Positions 7,139 to 16,131 of a stretch of 48,808 bases of DNA are shown in pieces; the first letter of the stretch is position 1; each line of letters starts with the position of its first letter. Under the pieces are notes generated by a model. That model was given only the letters and a program-made list of their open reading frames with translations. It did no database searches and had not been told where the DNA came from. The stretch comes from OM182 bacterium MED-G28 (GTDB lineage: Bacteria; Pseudomonadota; Gammaproteobacteria; Pseudomonadales; Pseudohongiellaceae), in contig NTJZ01000017.1 in assembly GCA_002457215.1 (NCBI GenBank), positions 1-48,808 on the forward strand. The letters run 5' to 3'. Position numbers and translations under genes: made by a program.

Positions 7139-10099
7139 ATGCAAATTAACCCTAAAACCGGTCAACCTGGTTTTAAAAGAAAAATGCTCTGCACGGCGAT
7201 TTCGTTATCGCTACTGCCCTTGGCAGGCACGGCATTTTCTCAAGATGAAGTAGTCGAGGAAGTTATTGTAACTGGCTCATTCATCCGGCGTACCGAAGGC
7301 TTTCGGTCCGCATCGCCCCTGACGCAGCTTACCCTTGAGGATATCGCCGCTGAAGGAACACCTAATATGGGTGACATCGTTCACAACCTTAGTTTCAACC
7401 AAGGTTCGTCGATTTCGTCCAATATCACGCCGGGTTCCGGTGCCAGTGAAACAGCGATTAATCTTCGAGGCCTTGGCCAAGGCGCTACACTCGATCTAGT
7501 TGATGGTAAGCGTGTAATTGACGGCAACGTAAATGCAATGCTTCCTCAGATCGCTATTCAACGTCTTGATATCGTTGTAGACGGAGCAGCCGCTCTATAC
7601 GGATCAGAGGCGGTGGCAGGCGTTGTTAACTTCGTACCTATCAAATCGTACGATGGCTTAAAGATTGAGCTTTTCAATCAGGCCACTGAGAGAAATGATA
7701 AGTATCAAGAACAGATGTATAGCTTCATCTATGGTACTGATCTTGGCGGTGTTGATTTGGTCGTAGCCGGTCAGTGGAGAGACAATTCTAATCTCCTTTG
7801 GATGGACCGAGAGCACTTATACAACGCTGGTTTTAACTTCTCGTCTTCTGGTAACCCCGGTCAGTATGCGGTACCGCAACGTGATGCAAATGGCGTGCTA
7901 ACTGGCTCAACCAAGCGTATGGGTGACCTAGGTTGTGGCCGCTTATCAGCGATGGAAGACCCGGTTGCCGGCAAGCGACAAAACCGAAACGGTAACTCAG
8001 TTAGTGCCGGTAGTACTTGTTACATGGACTTTGGTCAGTGGTGGGAACTTAACCCCGCGAATCAGCAGGGTGTGTTCTATACCAATGCTAACTACGAGGT
8101 TAACGATGATCTGAGTTTTAATCTCGGGGTCAATTGGAACAGTTTGACCTACAAGGGTCAGAACTCAGCGGCTAACCCAGGTGGGCGTGTAGACGATCTG
8201 CCTATTCTTCGTGGTGAGTTGCCTGGTAACCCGTATCGCGCCATGGATGCCAATGGCAATGCACTATTCGCTCGGGACCTTGATTCCGATACTCTGCCAG
8301 ACCGAGACGCTTCCGGCACTGTAATATTGGATCCAAACGGTATCCCGTTTAATGAAGATGTTAAGTTCAGTGGTTGGAGACCGTTTGGTAAGTCACAAAC
8401 ACGTCCTTCAGGACTTAATAGCAATGGTAGCTTTCCGGGTTTCTACCGTGAAAGAAGCTATCGAGTCGCTTTCGATGCGAACTTCACCGTGCCCTATCTA
8501 GATGGTTGGGATGGTGTATTCTCGGCTATGCATACTGCTGAAACTTTCATGAGTCGTCAGAACAACCAGAGTTTCTCAGCTATTGAGCAAGGTCTGAGCT
8601 GTGACACTTTGGGTCCCGTTGATGAATGTTTTAATCCATGGGCGGTCAATCCAGACGTGCTTAGACCTCATACAAACTCTCAGATGATTGCGGATCAAAT
8701 ATTCCCGACTCAAATGTTGAGATCTCGGACAGAATCTAGTTTGTCCGTCTATGACCTCGTACTTAATGGGTTAGTTTCTCCAGGTGGCTTTGAATTGCCT
8801 GGTGGTCCAATTGGAATGGCTGTTGGTACTCAACGTCGAAATAATGGCTTTGATTATGTGCCTGCCGCACTCTACCAGAGTGGTGATCTTTACAATGGTC
8901 AGCAGGATTTCCCTGCTAATGAAACTCGTAACGTGGATTCGTGGTTTGTCGAGGTAGCACTTCCAGTGCTGGACAATCTTGAAATTACTGCGGCAACCCG
9001 TGACGAAAAATATTCAACTGGCCAAAGCTCAACAGACCCTAAGTTTGGTATCACTTGGAGCCCGACAGATTTCTTAACACTTCGTGGCACTAAGGGAACT
9101 GCATTCATTGCGCCAAGCTTGAATGACCTGAACGCGCCAGAGCGTTGTAATCTGAGTAACTTGGACGACCCAATGTCCTCGTTCTTCGCATACGCTCGTC
9201 GCTGCCAGGCAGGTAACCCCCTGCTGACGCCAGAGACAGCTGATACATTGGCCTTTGGTATTACTATTGAGCCAATCGAGAATCTGCGAATCGATTTGGA
9301 CTGGAGCCAAACTGAATTCACGGATCGTATCGTGAGTATTGACCCACAACAGTTGTTAGATATTGATTATTTCAACTGGTCTAAAGCAACTGGAATCTCT
9401 GGTAGAGAGCCGACAGTCGCAGAACTGACATCTTGGGTTAATTCAGGTGCGCAGGACCCACGCATTATTCGTTCAGCAACTGACGCGACGCAGATTTTAC
9501 GTGTCACGGTTGGTCAGTCCAACGCTGCGGCGAACAACGTAGAAGCCTTTGACCTCAAAGTCAGGTATCAGTTTGATCTCGATGATATTGGCTTGAATGA
9601 CTTCGGTACTATGACGTTTAATCTTGGTGCTACCCAGATAGATAAGTGGGAATACCAGAAGTTCGTTACTGATCCGATGAGTTCGCCTCTTGGTAAGCGG
9701 AACCGTTTCCTTGGAGAAGCACCTCCGTTGCCTGAGCTAAAAGCTAACTTGCGAATCGGTTGGGTGCTGGGCAACCATAGTGCTTCAATCGCTTCACACT
9801 ACATCGATGAAGTTGAATATGATGGCTACAATTGGGGTAGCTCATTCTTCAACAACTTCCCTTACTTCACTGGTTTTGATATTGGTGAGAGAGATATGTT
9901 GCGCGCGTCCACAGTCACGGACATAGCGTACAATTATCGTGGGTTGGATTTCATGGGTACCAACGTAGACTTCACATTAGGTGCTCGTAACGTATTTGAC
10001 CGATTGCCTCAGCGAGTTAATGACTTCGCTGGTATGGAATCGATTCTGTACGACGCGAGAGGACGATTGCTCTACGGAAGAATCTCAATAGAGTTCTAA
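7139..10099 (+). CDS. TonB-dependent outer-membrane receptor
   Basis: A 986-residue TonB-dependent transporter. The N-terminus has a basic segment and hydrophobic signal ending near TAFSQ, then the TonB-box/plug start DEVVEEVIVTGSFIRR. The plug domain (to about residue 190) includes INLRGLGQGATLDLVDGKRV and DGAAALYGSEAVAGVVNF. The remainder is a beta-barrel ending in the expected terminal aromatic, GRISIEF. The length and the EEVIVTGS start resemble the carbohydrate/peptide-type receptors of Caulobacter-like and marine gammaproteobacteria rather than short siderophore receptors. The start is well supported by gagaggag 6-8 bases before the ATG. Its neighbours (halogenase, 2OG-Fe(II) oxygenase) are a recurrent company for this receptor type; the transported ligand is unknown. 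Confidence 0.95.
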   Translation: MQINPKTGQPGFKRKMLCTAISLSLLPLAGTAFSQDEVVEEVIVTGSFIRRTEGFRSASPLTQLTLEDIAAEGTPNMGDIVHNLSFNQGSSISSNITPGSGASETAINLRGLGQGATLDLVDGKRVIDGNVNAMLPQIAIQRLDIVVDGAAALYGSEAVAGVVNFVPIKSYDGLKIELFNQATERNDKYQEQMYSFIYGTDLGGVDLVVAGQWRDNSNLLWMDREHLYNAGFNFSSSGNPGQYAVPQRDANGVLTGSTKRMGDLGCGRLSAMEDPVAGKRQNRNGNSVSAGSTCYMDFGQWWELNPANQQGVFYTNANYEVNDDLSFNLGVNWNSLTYKGQNSAANPGGRVDDLPILRGELPGNPYRAMDANGNALFARDLDSDTLPDRDASGTVILDPNGIPFNEDVKFSGWRPFGKSQTRPSGLNSNGSFPGFYRERSYRVAFDANFTVPYLDGWDGVFSAMHTAETFMSRQNNQSFSAIEQGLSCDTLGPVDECFNPWAVNPDVLRPHTNSQMIADQIFPTQMLRSRTESSLSVYDLVLNGLVSPGGFELPGGPIGMAVGTQRRNNGFDYVPAALYQSGDLYNGQQDFPANETRNVDSWFVEVALPVLDNLEITAATRDEKYSTGQSSTDPKFGITWSPTDFLTLRGTKGTAFIAPSLNDLNAPERCNLSNLDDPMSSFFAYARRCQAGNPLLTPETADTLAFGITIEPIENLRIDLDWSQTEFTDRIVSIDPQQLLDIDYFNWSKATGISGREPTVAELTSWVNSGAQDPRIIRSATDATQILRVTVGQSNAAANNVEAFDLKVRYQFDLDDIGLNDFGTMTFNLGATQIDKWEYQKFVTDPMSSPLGKRNRFLGEAPPLPELKANLRIGWVLGNHSASIASHYIDEVEYDGYNWGSSFFNNFPYFTGFDIGERDMLRASTVTDIAYNYRGLDFMGTNVDFTLGARNVFDRLPQRVNDFAGMESILYDARGRLLYGRISIEF

Positions 10100-10131
10100 T
10101 ATTTCATTAGATCTCTTTTCGAGAACAAATG

Positions 10132-10163
10132 CGGCTCCTTCGAAAGAAGGGGCCGTTTTTTTT
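10132..10163 (+). terminator. Rho-independent terminator after the TonB receptor
   Basis: A 9-bp stem (10132-10140 with 10147-10155, one G-U pair) and six-base loop is followed by eight T residues at 10156-10163, 32 bases after the receptor stop codon. Confidence 0.92.
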
Positions 10164-10290
10164 ACTGATTATTAAGTATGAAATTTGCTGACAAAATACA
10201 GCTCCTGGATGGGCGGTTCTGATGAGACTTCAATGATCAAACCTTTGCCTAGTGGCCAGATTAGATGCATTAAGGAATAGGTTTACTAAG

Positions 10291-11109
10291 TCAGAGAAAA
10301 ACTGTCCAGGTATAGATCTGGATAGTTCTTTCGAGGCGATTGATATCACGATTAAAAGCCGTACATGTAGTGAAAACCTGTTTGCCGTTATCTGCTGCGG
10401 TGACTGTTGGTTTCAATATACTCCGCGAGTTGGTTCCAAGCTGCTCAAAAACCTCTAATAAATTATTTGGATCCTCATAGAAACAATCAATTACGACGCG
10501 TCCAGGTTCAAAAACAACTAGGCCATCTTGCATAGCATCCCATGCTGCTCCCAAGAAAGCATCGTCGTAGACAAATTTAGCATCAAACGGTGATGGGCCG
10601 ATAAAGCCGATAAACGTCTCACCGTAAAATGTAGGCTTTCGATAGAGTCTACTCTCCGCGCTAACTACTGAAAATTCAACTGGACCATCCGCTAAAAGGT
10701 CTGCTTGCAATTCCAGGGTATAGAAACGATCTGCAAATACAGTCGCATCGGTATCGATCTCTGTAGAGTTGGTGATAAAGGTGGCAGTGGTTCCGCCATC
10801 AAAAACGGTTATTGTATCGAGGCAGCTCTCTGGAATTTCAGCAAAAGCAGCAATTGGGTCTACTAGACGAAAGCGCTCACTACCTGGCTCGCTACTTGAG
10901 AGTAGAAGATTAAGCGCATAGGCTGGGGCTAGACCAGGCATAGCGTTGCCACTTTCATCTTTAAGGACTGCGCAAGGAATTCTTAGCGTTGCTGTAGTAG
11001 TGTCAAATTGTGCTCTGGCCAGGTCGCCCCAGACGTTGTTTTGGGCATTGACTGCAGAAGTGGAAAAAGTCGCAGCTAGAACAATGGAGAATAATAACTT
11101 TTTAAGCAT
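10291..11109 (-). CDS. Exported protein of unknown function
   Basis: A 272-residue protein with a clear Sec signal peptide (MLKKLLFSIVLAATFS, cleavage after a likely VNAQ). I do not recognise the mature part. It is beta-rich by appearance, has four cysteines (in IPCAVL, ESCLDT, IDCFYE and TTCTAF) that could form two disulfides, and no catalytic motif is evident. The frame extends to an ATG at 11139, but starting at 11109 puts the signal peptide at the N-terminus and is preceded by aaggg. It may be transcribed with the similarly small exported protein upstream, 152 bases away on the same strand. Confidence 0.72.
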   Translation of the reverse strand: MLKKLLFSIVLAATFSTSAVNAQNNVWGDLARAQFDTTTATLRIPCAVLKDESGNAMPGLAPAYALNLLLSSSEPGSERFRLVDPIAAFAEIPESCLDTITVFDGGTTATFITNSTEIDTDATVFADRFYTLELQADLLADGPVEFSVVSAESRLYRKPTFYGETFIGFIGPSPFDAKFVYDDAFLGAAWDAMQDGLVVFEPGRVVIDCFYEDPNNLLEVFEQLGTNSRSILKPTVTAADNGKQVFTTCTAFNRDINRLERTIQIYTWTVFL

Positions 11110-11261
11110 AAAAATTAGGCCCTTAAAAGAATGTACCAATTCGATGGAAGTTCATAGGGTGGCTGCGACAAAAGGAATGAAACGCGTAAATCGCATGTGC
11201 TTGTACTTAAGTTTGCCATTAGTAATAAATGGATTAATGGATTAATGGATAGGCAAGAATT

Positions 11262-11729
11262 TCACAACTCTTCGAGGCGAGCTTTTAGATCTTCTAGAAC
11301 CAGTAATGCTTCAGCAAAGGACGGATATTTCTGAATCAATTCGGCATAGACTCTATTCATCTCATCTGTTTCCTGAACTACATCTGGGCTGAGGTTTTCC
11401 AGTTCTGCGATGCCCGACCACTCATGTATTAGATTCTGGACTTGGCGGTTCCTTGCATTTGTCCAGAACACCGGCTCACACACCCGTTGGGGTATTCGCG
11501 TTCCAGTGAGGGCAACTTCACGACACTCGATATCCAGTTCAGAATTACCATTCCGTTCATTATAGAAACTGAAAATATCGCCTTCGACACGAATAATTTG
11601 CTCTCTAACAGCTCGCTTGGATAATTCACCAATGACGATAATTTCTTCAATCTCAGATTCATTAGCATCTTGTGAAAGGGATAGGGGGCTTATTGAGAGA
11701 ATTGAAATTATCAGTAGGAAATTTTTCAT
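11262..11729 (-). CDS. Small exported protein with TonB-plug-like N-terminus
   Basis: A 155-residue protein with a signal peptide (residues 1-19, ending SLSLSQ). The mature protein begins with an acidic stretch, ESEIEEIIVIGEL (25-36), which resembles the start of TonB receptor plugs (EEVIVTG), although no barrel follows. Residues 69-84 hold CREVALTGTRIPQRVC, a two-cysteine hairpin pattern that recurs in short exported proteobacterial proteins of unknown role. The C-terminal third is helical and charged. It could be a periplasmic accessory to a TonB system, but that is inference only. Confidence 0.72.
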   Translation of the reverse strand: MKNFLLIISILSISPLSLSQDANESEIEEIIVIGELSKRAVREQIIRVEGDIFSFYNERNGNSELDIECREVALTGTRIPQRVCEPVFWTNARNRQVQNLIHEWSGIAELENLSPDVVQETDEMNRVYAELIQKYPSFAEALLVLEDLKARLEEL

Positions 11730-11997
11730 AGTACACCTGCGATACAGAAACTTGCGCTAAGTATAAATGGAAAGTCCAAGCATGCGGTAACCACGTTATC
11801 GATTTATCCCATCTATTTGACTGACACTAACTCTAATTCATCGGACAGTGCCTGAGTTCAGCACTAATGCTGCATCGTCGAATCAATGATAGTCTTTGGA
11901 ATAGGGTGTTGCGATTACTCTGCTTTATTTCTAGTAAATAAATTACTTTTTTGCAGAGTCGACACCACTATATAGCAGTAACAAGGAGTAATTAGTA

Positions 11998-13140
11998 GTG
12001 AGGCAAAATCAATGGGCATTATTCTCAGGTCAACAGCTTGCCTCTGCCTATGCTTTGGAGGCCGATGCGTTTGGTGCAATAGCAATGACCCCCAGCTTTA
12101 ATAGTTTGATTAGCCAATTCAGTGACTACGAAGGCTATTTAAAACGCCTGCACAATGATACTAATCATAAAAAAATTGTGGAGGAGCTATTAAAAAATAA
12201 TGGAATCATCGACACGGCGGCTCCCACTAAACAATTGGCTCAGCTCTTCTGCCAAGCTCAAATAGCTGCTTGTACTGAGCTGTTTAACGGCTGGAAGATT
12301 AGCAGCTCACAACTGAATCGAGATGAGCTCCGGTTACTTGTGGAACGAGCCGGTGCTGGAATAATAAACATCCCACAAATTCCGGTTGAAACTCCTGTGG
12401 GTCAATATAGTGACTCTCAAAGACAGTTACTGAACGGGATAAATGTTATTCAAAATGTAGACACTGTGCGCGTATTACAGATACTTAAGTTGCTGGGTCT
12501 GATCCCAAACCTAGTTAGAGAGTCCCACCAGCTCTCTCTTGGAGTTGGCAATGGATACCGCGATCTTTATGGTATTCACCTTAATCCTAAAATTACCATG
12601 GCGCAGGAAGGATCCAGTGTAAAACTTCATTTCGAAACTTTGGAGAGGCAGGCAGCCCATACGGTTCTGATTGACAATGATCCAATCTATCAGGATCACT
12701 TTGACGCGCTGAATGAGAAAGAGAAGGGGAAGGTGCTGGCGATGAATACGGACGCTGAAGAGTCTCTCAAGGAGCTCGCAAAGGAGCAAGAAGTATCAGG
12801 TCTAAAACAACGCAATTTAGTGGTTTGTTTACGGATCGACCACCACATGATTCCAGACAGCAAAAAATTTATCCAGTTGATAGGCAAAGTAATCGATTCG
12901 AATGCAGACTTGATTATGACGATTGGGGCTGGAAATAATCTCACAGAATTTGAAGGTAGGCTCCAATGCTTTGACGAAATGTCAGCTTACTTGACGCAAA
13001 TTGGTCTAAAGCCCATTCGTATTTTGTTACACGGGAAAGGATCATCAGCAGAGCAGCGAAACCGACCTAATTTTGGGCAGCTTGCTTATACCAGCTATCA
13101 GATATTGTATTGCTCACTCGATCGGAATCGAATTATTTAG
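11998..13140 (+). CDS. Orphan protein with methyltransferase-like Rossmann features
   Basis: A 380-residue cytoplasmic protein starting at GTG, supported by aaggag about nine bases upstream. The N-terminal ~150 residues look all-helical. The C-terminal half has the order of a class I SAM-dependent methyltransferase: a glycine loop LSLGVGNGYRDL, an acidic strand end TVLIDNDP, a strand NLVVCLRIDHHMIPD, then LIMTIGAGNN, a helix, and the strands IRILLHG and ILYCSLDR. I cannot assign it to a named family, and the methyltransferase reading is tentative. It stands alone, with about 270 bases upstream and about 330 downstream to the nearest genes. Confidence 0.7.
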   Translation: MRQNQWALFSGQQLASAYALEADAFGAIAMTPSFNSLISQFSDYEGYLKRLHNDTNHKKIVEELLKNNGIIDTAAPTKQLAQLFCQAQIAACTELFNGWKISSSQLNRDELRLLVERAGAGIINIPQIPVETPVGQYSDSQRQLLNGINVIQNVDTVRVLQILKLLGLIPNLVRESHQLSLGVGNGYRDLYGIHLNPKITMAQEGSSVKLHFETLERQAAHTVLIDNDPIYQDHFDALNEKEKGKVLAMNTDAEESLKELAKEQEVSGLKQRNLVVCLRIDHHMIPDSKKFIQLIGKVIDSNADLIMTIGAGNNLTEFEGRLQCFDEMSAYLTQIGLKPIRILLHGKGSSAEQRNRPNFGQLAYTSYQILYCSLDRNRII

Positions 13141-13473
13141 AACGATAGGCTGTTCAAATTAATTCTGGGTTGGTTTTGAGTTTCCATCGTCTCCAAGGTG
13201 GAGAATTTAATGAGGCTTAGTAATAAGTTAGTTTCACCTGCTTTGCACAGACACCGAGAACATTGATTTTTCTAAGGTGTAATCGAGAGAATACCCATTA
13301 GGCAAATGGTTTCTGGTTTCGTCACAATTAGTAGTCGTTTGGTATACAGAGACGAATATGAATATCTAGGTTTTTTTTAGTGTTTACGCATAGTCTAACC
13401 ACTTTGATCCTCTGGACTATATTCAGAAAGGTCTCTATCCTCTTTGTTCCTTGTCAATTACCTTTTCTTTGCA
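13141..13473. other. Intergenic region before the TPR gene
   Basis: About 330 bases with no gene and no clear terminator or operator. It is AT-rich with an eight-T run near 13371-13378 that is not preceded by a stable stem. The reading frame of the following gene extends back to a TTG at 13444. Confidence 0.4.
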
Positions 13474-14493
13474 ATGCGAAATAGTGAAACCAGAAATCCA
13501 CCGGATTCAGAACTTACTGAGCTTTCCGGCCTCTATGACATTCAAGATTACATTGGTGCGGAGAAACTTTGCAGAAATCTGCTTACAACTTATCCAGATT
13601 CTGCAGTTGTTTTAAATATCTTCGGTGTTGTGCTCGAAGCTCAGGGGAAATCAAAAGAGGCGCAGGAGGCCTATGAAGATACGATTCGAAGAAACCCCGA
13701 CTATACAGTTGCTTACAATAATTTAGGTTTCTTGTTGAATTCTCTCGGTCGTCTTGAGGAAGCAATCGAAAAATTTAAGAAAGCGGTTGAATTAGACCCT
13801 GGAGACGGCGATGCGCACAATAATATAGGTGTAATATTTCAAAACCTTAATCAACATGAACAGGCTCTGACTCATCTGGTGAAAGCAGTAGCGCTTGATC
13901 CAAATAATCCCGCAGCATACTTTAATTACGCAAATTCCCTGAAAGCCACTGGTAAAAACGATGAAGCCTTAGAAAAATATAATCAGGCCATAAAATTGCA
14001 TCCATCTTTTTCACTAGCATTTAATAATCGAGGCAACCTTTTAGAGAGCATGGAGAGATTTGAAGAAGCTAAGAGAAGTTATTCAAGGGCAATCGAATTA
14101 GATCGAGGTTATAGCCGCGCATACAGCAATCGAGGTATCGTCGAAAAAAAGCTAGGCAATTACTCGGGAGCTCTTGGAGATTTTGTCAAAGCTGTCGAGC
14201 TTGACCCTTGGCATCCAGAGAATCCAACTGAAGACACTAATTTTAAATTTAGGCTGTATATCAATCTAGGAGATATACAACTGTACTTTAAAAAATATGA
14301 CAAGGCACTGGAATCTTACAATCGCGCAGCAGAGATTGAACCCAATAATCCAGATGTAGCGGCATTCAAAGGCAATGCCGTTATGGGGCTAGGGGACTTA
14401 AGTAAAGGCCTTCAGCTTAGACAGGAGGCATTTGGTTTTGTCTCTTTTGATTTGTCGAAAGGTCTTTCGATTATTCATGGGCTGAGCGGCTGA
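13474..14493 (+). CDS. Tetratricopeptide repeat protein
   Basis: A 339-residue protein built mainly of TPR units of 34 residues, visible as repeats of AYNNLGFLLNSLGRLEEA, AHNNIGVIFQNLNQHEQA, AYFNYANSLKATGKNDEA, AFNNRGNLLESMERFEEA and AYSNRGIVEKKLGNYSGA, each followed by a ...LDP helix end. About eight repeats run from residue 30 to 310. TPRs mediate protein-protein contacts; no catalytic domain is present. The C-terminus, LRQEAFGFVSFDLSKG, resembles the linker after TPRs in some larger TPR-enzyme fusions, so the protein may be a shortened relative. The frame extends to TTG at 13444; ATG at 13474 is preferred, although no good ribosome-binding site supports either. Confidence 0.85.
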   Translation: MRNSETRNPPDSELTELSGLYDIQDYIGAEKLCRNLLTTYPDSAVVLNIFGVVLEAQGKSKEAQEAYEDTIRRNPDYTVAYNNLGFLLNSLGRLEEAIEKFKKAVELDPGDGDAHNNIGVIFQNLNQHEQALTHLVKAVALDPNNPAAYFNYANSLKATGKNDEALEKYNQAIKLHPSFSLAFNNRGNLLESMERFEEAKRSYSRAIELDRGYSRAYSNRGIVEKKLGNYSGALGDFVKAVELDPWHPENPTEDTNFKFRLYINLGDIQLYFKKYDKALESYNRAAEIEPNNPDVAAFKGNAVMGLGDLSKGLQLRQEAFGFVSFDLSKGLSIIHGLSG

Positions 14494-14663
14494 ACCGTAA
14501 ACGCTGTCTCTTTTAAAGGCATTGATGCTCTGATTTAAGGCTTTTCTACTCAAGCCTATGGATATAGTGGGGGGATGGTCCCAAGTACCTGGCCCAGAAA
14601 ATACTTCCGCAAACCCCTAAAAATAGAATACAGTGTGCTTTTATCCAGTTGGAGGAATCTCCC

Positions 14664-16094
14664 ATGAAGCGCCTTGCTATCGCGTTCCTTTCAATGGCTA
14701 TCCTGCTACCAATGCAGGTTCTAGCTCAACAAGAAGAATCCTATGACTATTGGCAGCACCAGCGAGAAATGGTGCGTCGCGGTCAACATGCCATATTCAT
14801 GTGTAATGGTTTGTTTACGTCAGAGAGGACCCTTGATCAACTTTATGATTGGGAACTAGAATTCTTTCGTGACCCTATCGGTAACCCTTCTGGTGGCGAC
14901 TACAACGTAGATTGGGACAAGCAGGCCGTTGAAATAGGTGCGCCCGGGGCGGTGCCTATTATGCGTGCTGCGTTTAGGGAGGGCATTGGTTGTGTCATTA
15001 TGCCGCCGGATCAGAATTTGGATGATATTGATCGTCTGCCTGAATTAACGCTTCCTTATCCTCCTGGTGATGCTTCTAGAATACCTTGGCCAGATGGAGA
15101 TCTGGTTGAAGATTCTTCGCTTCCTGCAAATATTGATCAATCGATTTTGCAAGCCGCATCAAATTGGGCTTTTGAGCGCCCGTCCGATGAACAACAAACA
15201 GTAAGTCTATTGATTGTTTATAAAGGGCAAATTTTGCATGAACGTTATGCTGATGGGTTCGATATGACTACCCGCACTCGGACTTGGTCGACTGCTAAAA
15301 GTATTGCTTCGACCCTCATTGGAATGTTGGTTGATGACGGAAGGCTCGAACTCGATGAGCCTCTAGGCTTTGATTGGCTTCCCGAGAGCCGTTCACCGGA
15401 AACAGACCCGAGAAACGATATCACTCTGCGGCATGTTTTAAATATGAGTAGTGGATTGGAAACTGTAGATAATCGTGGTCTGGAATACGCTATAGGGTCA
15501 GGCCTCTCCTACTGGGCAGGATCAAGCTCAGTTGAAGGCGCGCGCAGCCGTGCGGTTATTCGCGAGCCAGGGACGTATTGGGATTATGAGAATTACGATA
15601 CCTTGCTTGGGGTTTATGCTATGAAATTAGCGTTGGGTGGTGAGCGTGAATACGCAGAATTCCCCCGAAAGGCTTTGCTCGATAGAATTGGAATGCGCAA
15701 TACATTGGTAAGCACTGATCGATTCGGTGACTTTGTTTTAAGTAGCCAGGTTTATACCAATGCAAGAGACTTGGCTCGTTTTGGATTGTTATATCTACAA
15801 GGTGGGGTCTGGAACGGAGAAAGGCTGATCTCAGAAGATTGGATCGACTTTTCACGGACCCCCGCTCCTGCTACCGCTGAGATAGGCAATATATATGGTG
15901 GTCAATGGTGGCTTGTTCCTGATAACCGGGCGGATGTTCCGGAGGATGCCTATTCTACTTCAGGCAATCGAGGCCAGTTCACAATTGTGGTTCCGACTCA
16001 CGATCTTGTTATCGTGCGCAGAGGTCTTGATTATGGGCGGCAAGGGTTTGATCGATGGGGACTGACTCGAGAAGTATTAAAAGCTATCAATTAA
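14664..16094 (+). CDS. Exported serine hydrolase, class C beta-lactamase-like
   Basis: A 476-residue protein with a signal peptide (MKRLAIAFLSMAILLP, cleavage after VLAQ). The serine beta-lactamase/esterase fold shows SxxK as STAK (Ser209, Lys212) and YxN as YEN (308-310). The third motif is probably the region around FTIVVPTHDLVIVRRG near the C-terminus. It resembles 6-aminohexanoate-dimer hydrolase and EstB-type enzymes rather than drug-hydrolysing lactamases, so an amide or ester of unknown identity is the likely substrate. The first ~120 residues are an extra N-terminal region with two cysteines. The start is fixed by ggagg eight bases upstream of ATG 14664; an in-frame TTG lies just before. 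The next gene follows 37 bases later, probably in the same operon. Confidence 0.88.
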   Translation: MKRLAIAFLSMAILLPMQVLAQQEESYDYWQHQREMVRRGQHAIFMCNGLFTSERTLDQLYDWELEFFRDPIGNPSGGDYNVDWDKQAVEIGAPGAVPIMRAAFREGIGCVIMPPDQNLDDIDRLPELTLPYPPGDASRIPWPDGDLVEDSSLPANIDQSILQAASNWAFERPSDEQQTVSLLIVYKGQILHERYADGFDMTTRTRTWSTAKSIASTLIGMLVDDGRLELDEPLGFDWLPESRSPETDPRNDITLRHVLNMSSGLETVDNRGLEYAIGSGLSYWAGSSSVEGARSRAVIREPGTYWDYENYDTLLGVYAMKLALGGEREYAEFPRKALLDRIGMRNTLVSTDRFGDFVLSSQVYTNARDLARFGLLYLQGGVWNGERLISEDWIDFSRTPAPATAEIGNIYGGQWWLVPDNRADVPEDAYSTSGNRGQFTIVVPTHDLVIVRRGLDYGRQGFDRWGLTREVLKAIN

Positions 16095-16131
16095 TTACTG
16101 AGCAAGGATAAAGAGTGGAGGTGGGTTAACC

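Noticed and set aside
10252..10458. Plus-strand open frame after the TonB receptor terminator.
   Set aside because: It is antisense to the 3' end of the exported unknown protein at 10291-11109, which has a signal peptide and is the better call.
14664..16094. Serine hydrolase as an antibiotic-resistance beta-lactamase.
   Set aside because: The SxxK and YxN motifs are shared with esterases and amidases. The long N-terminal region and the sequence resemble 6-aminohexanoate-dimer hydrolase-like enzymes, not AmpC.
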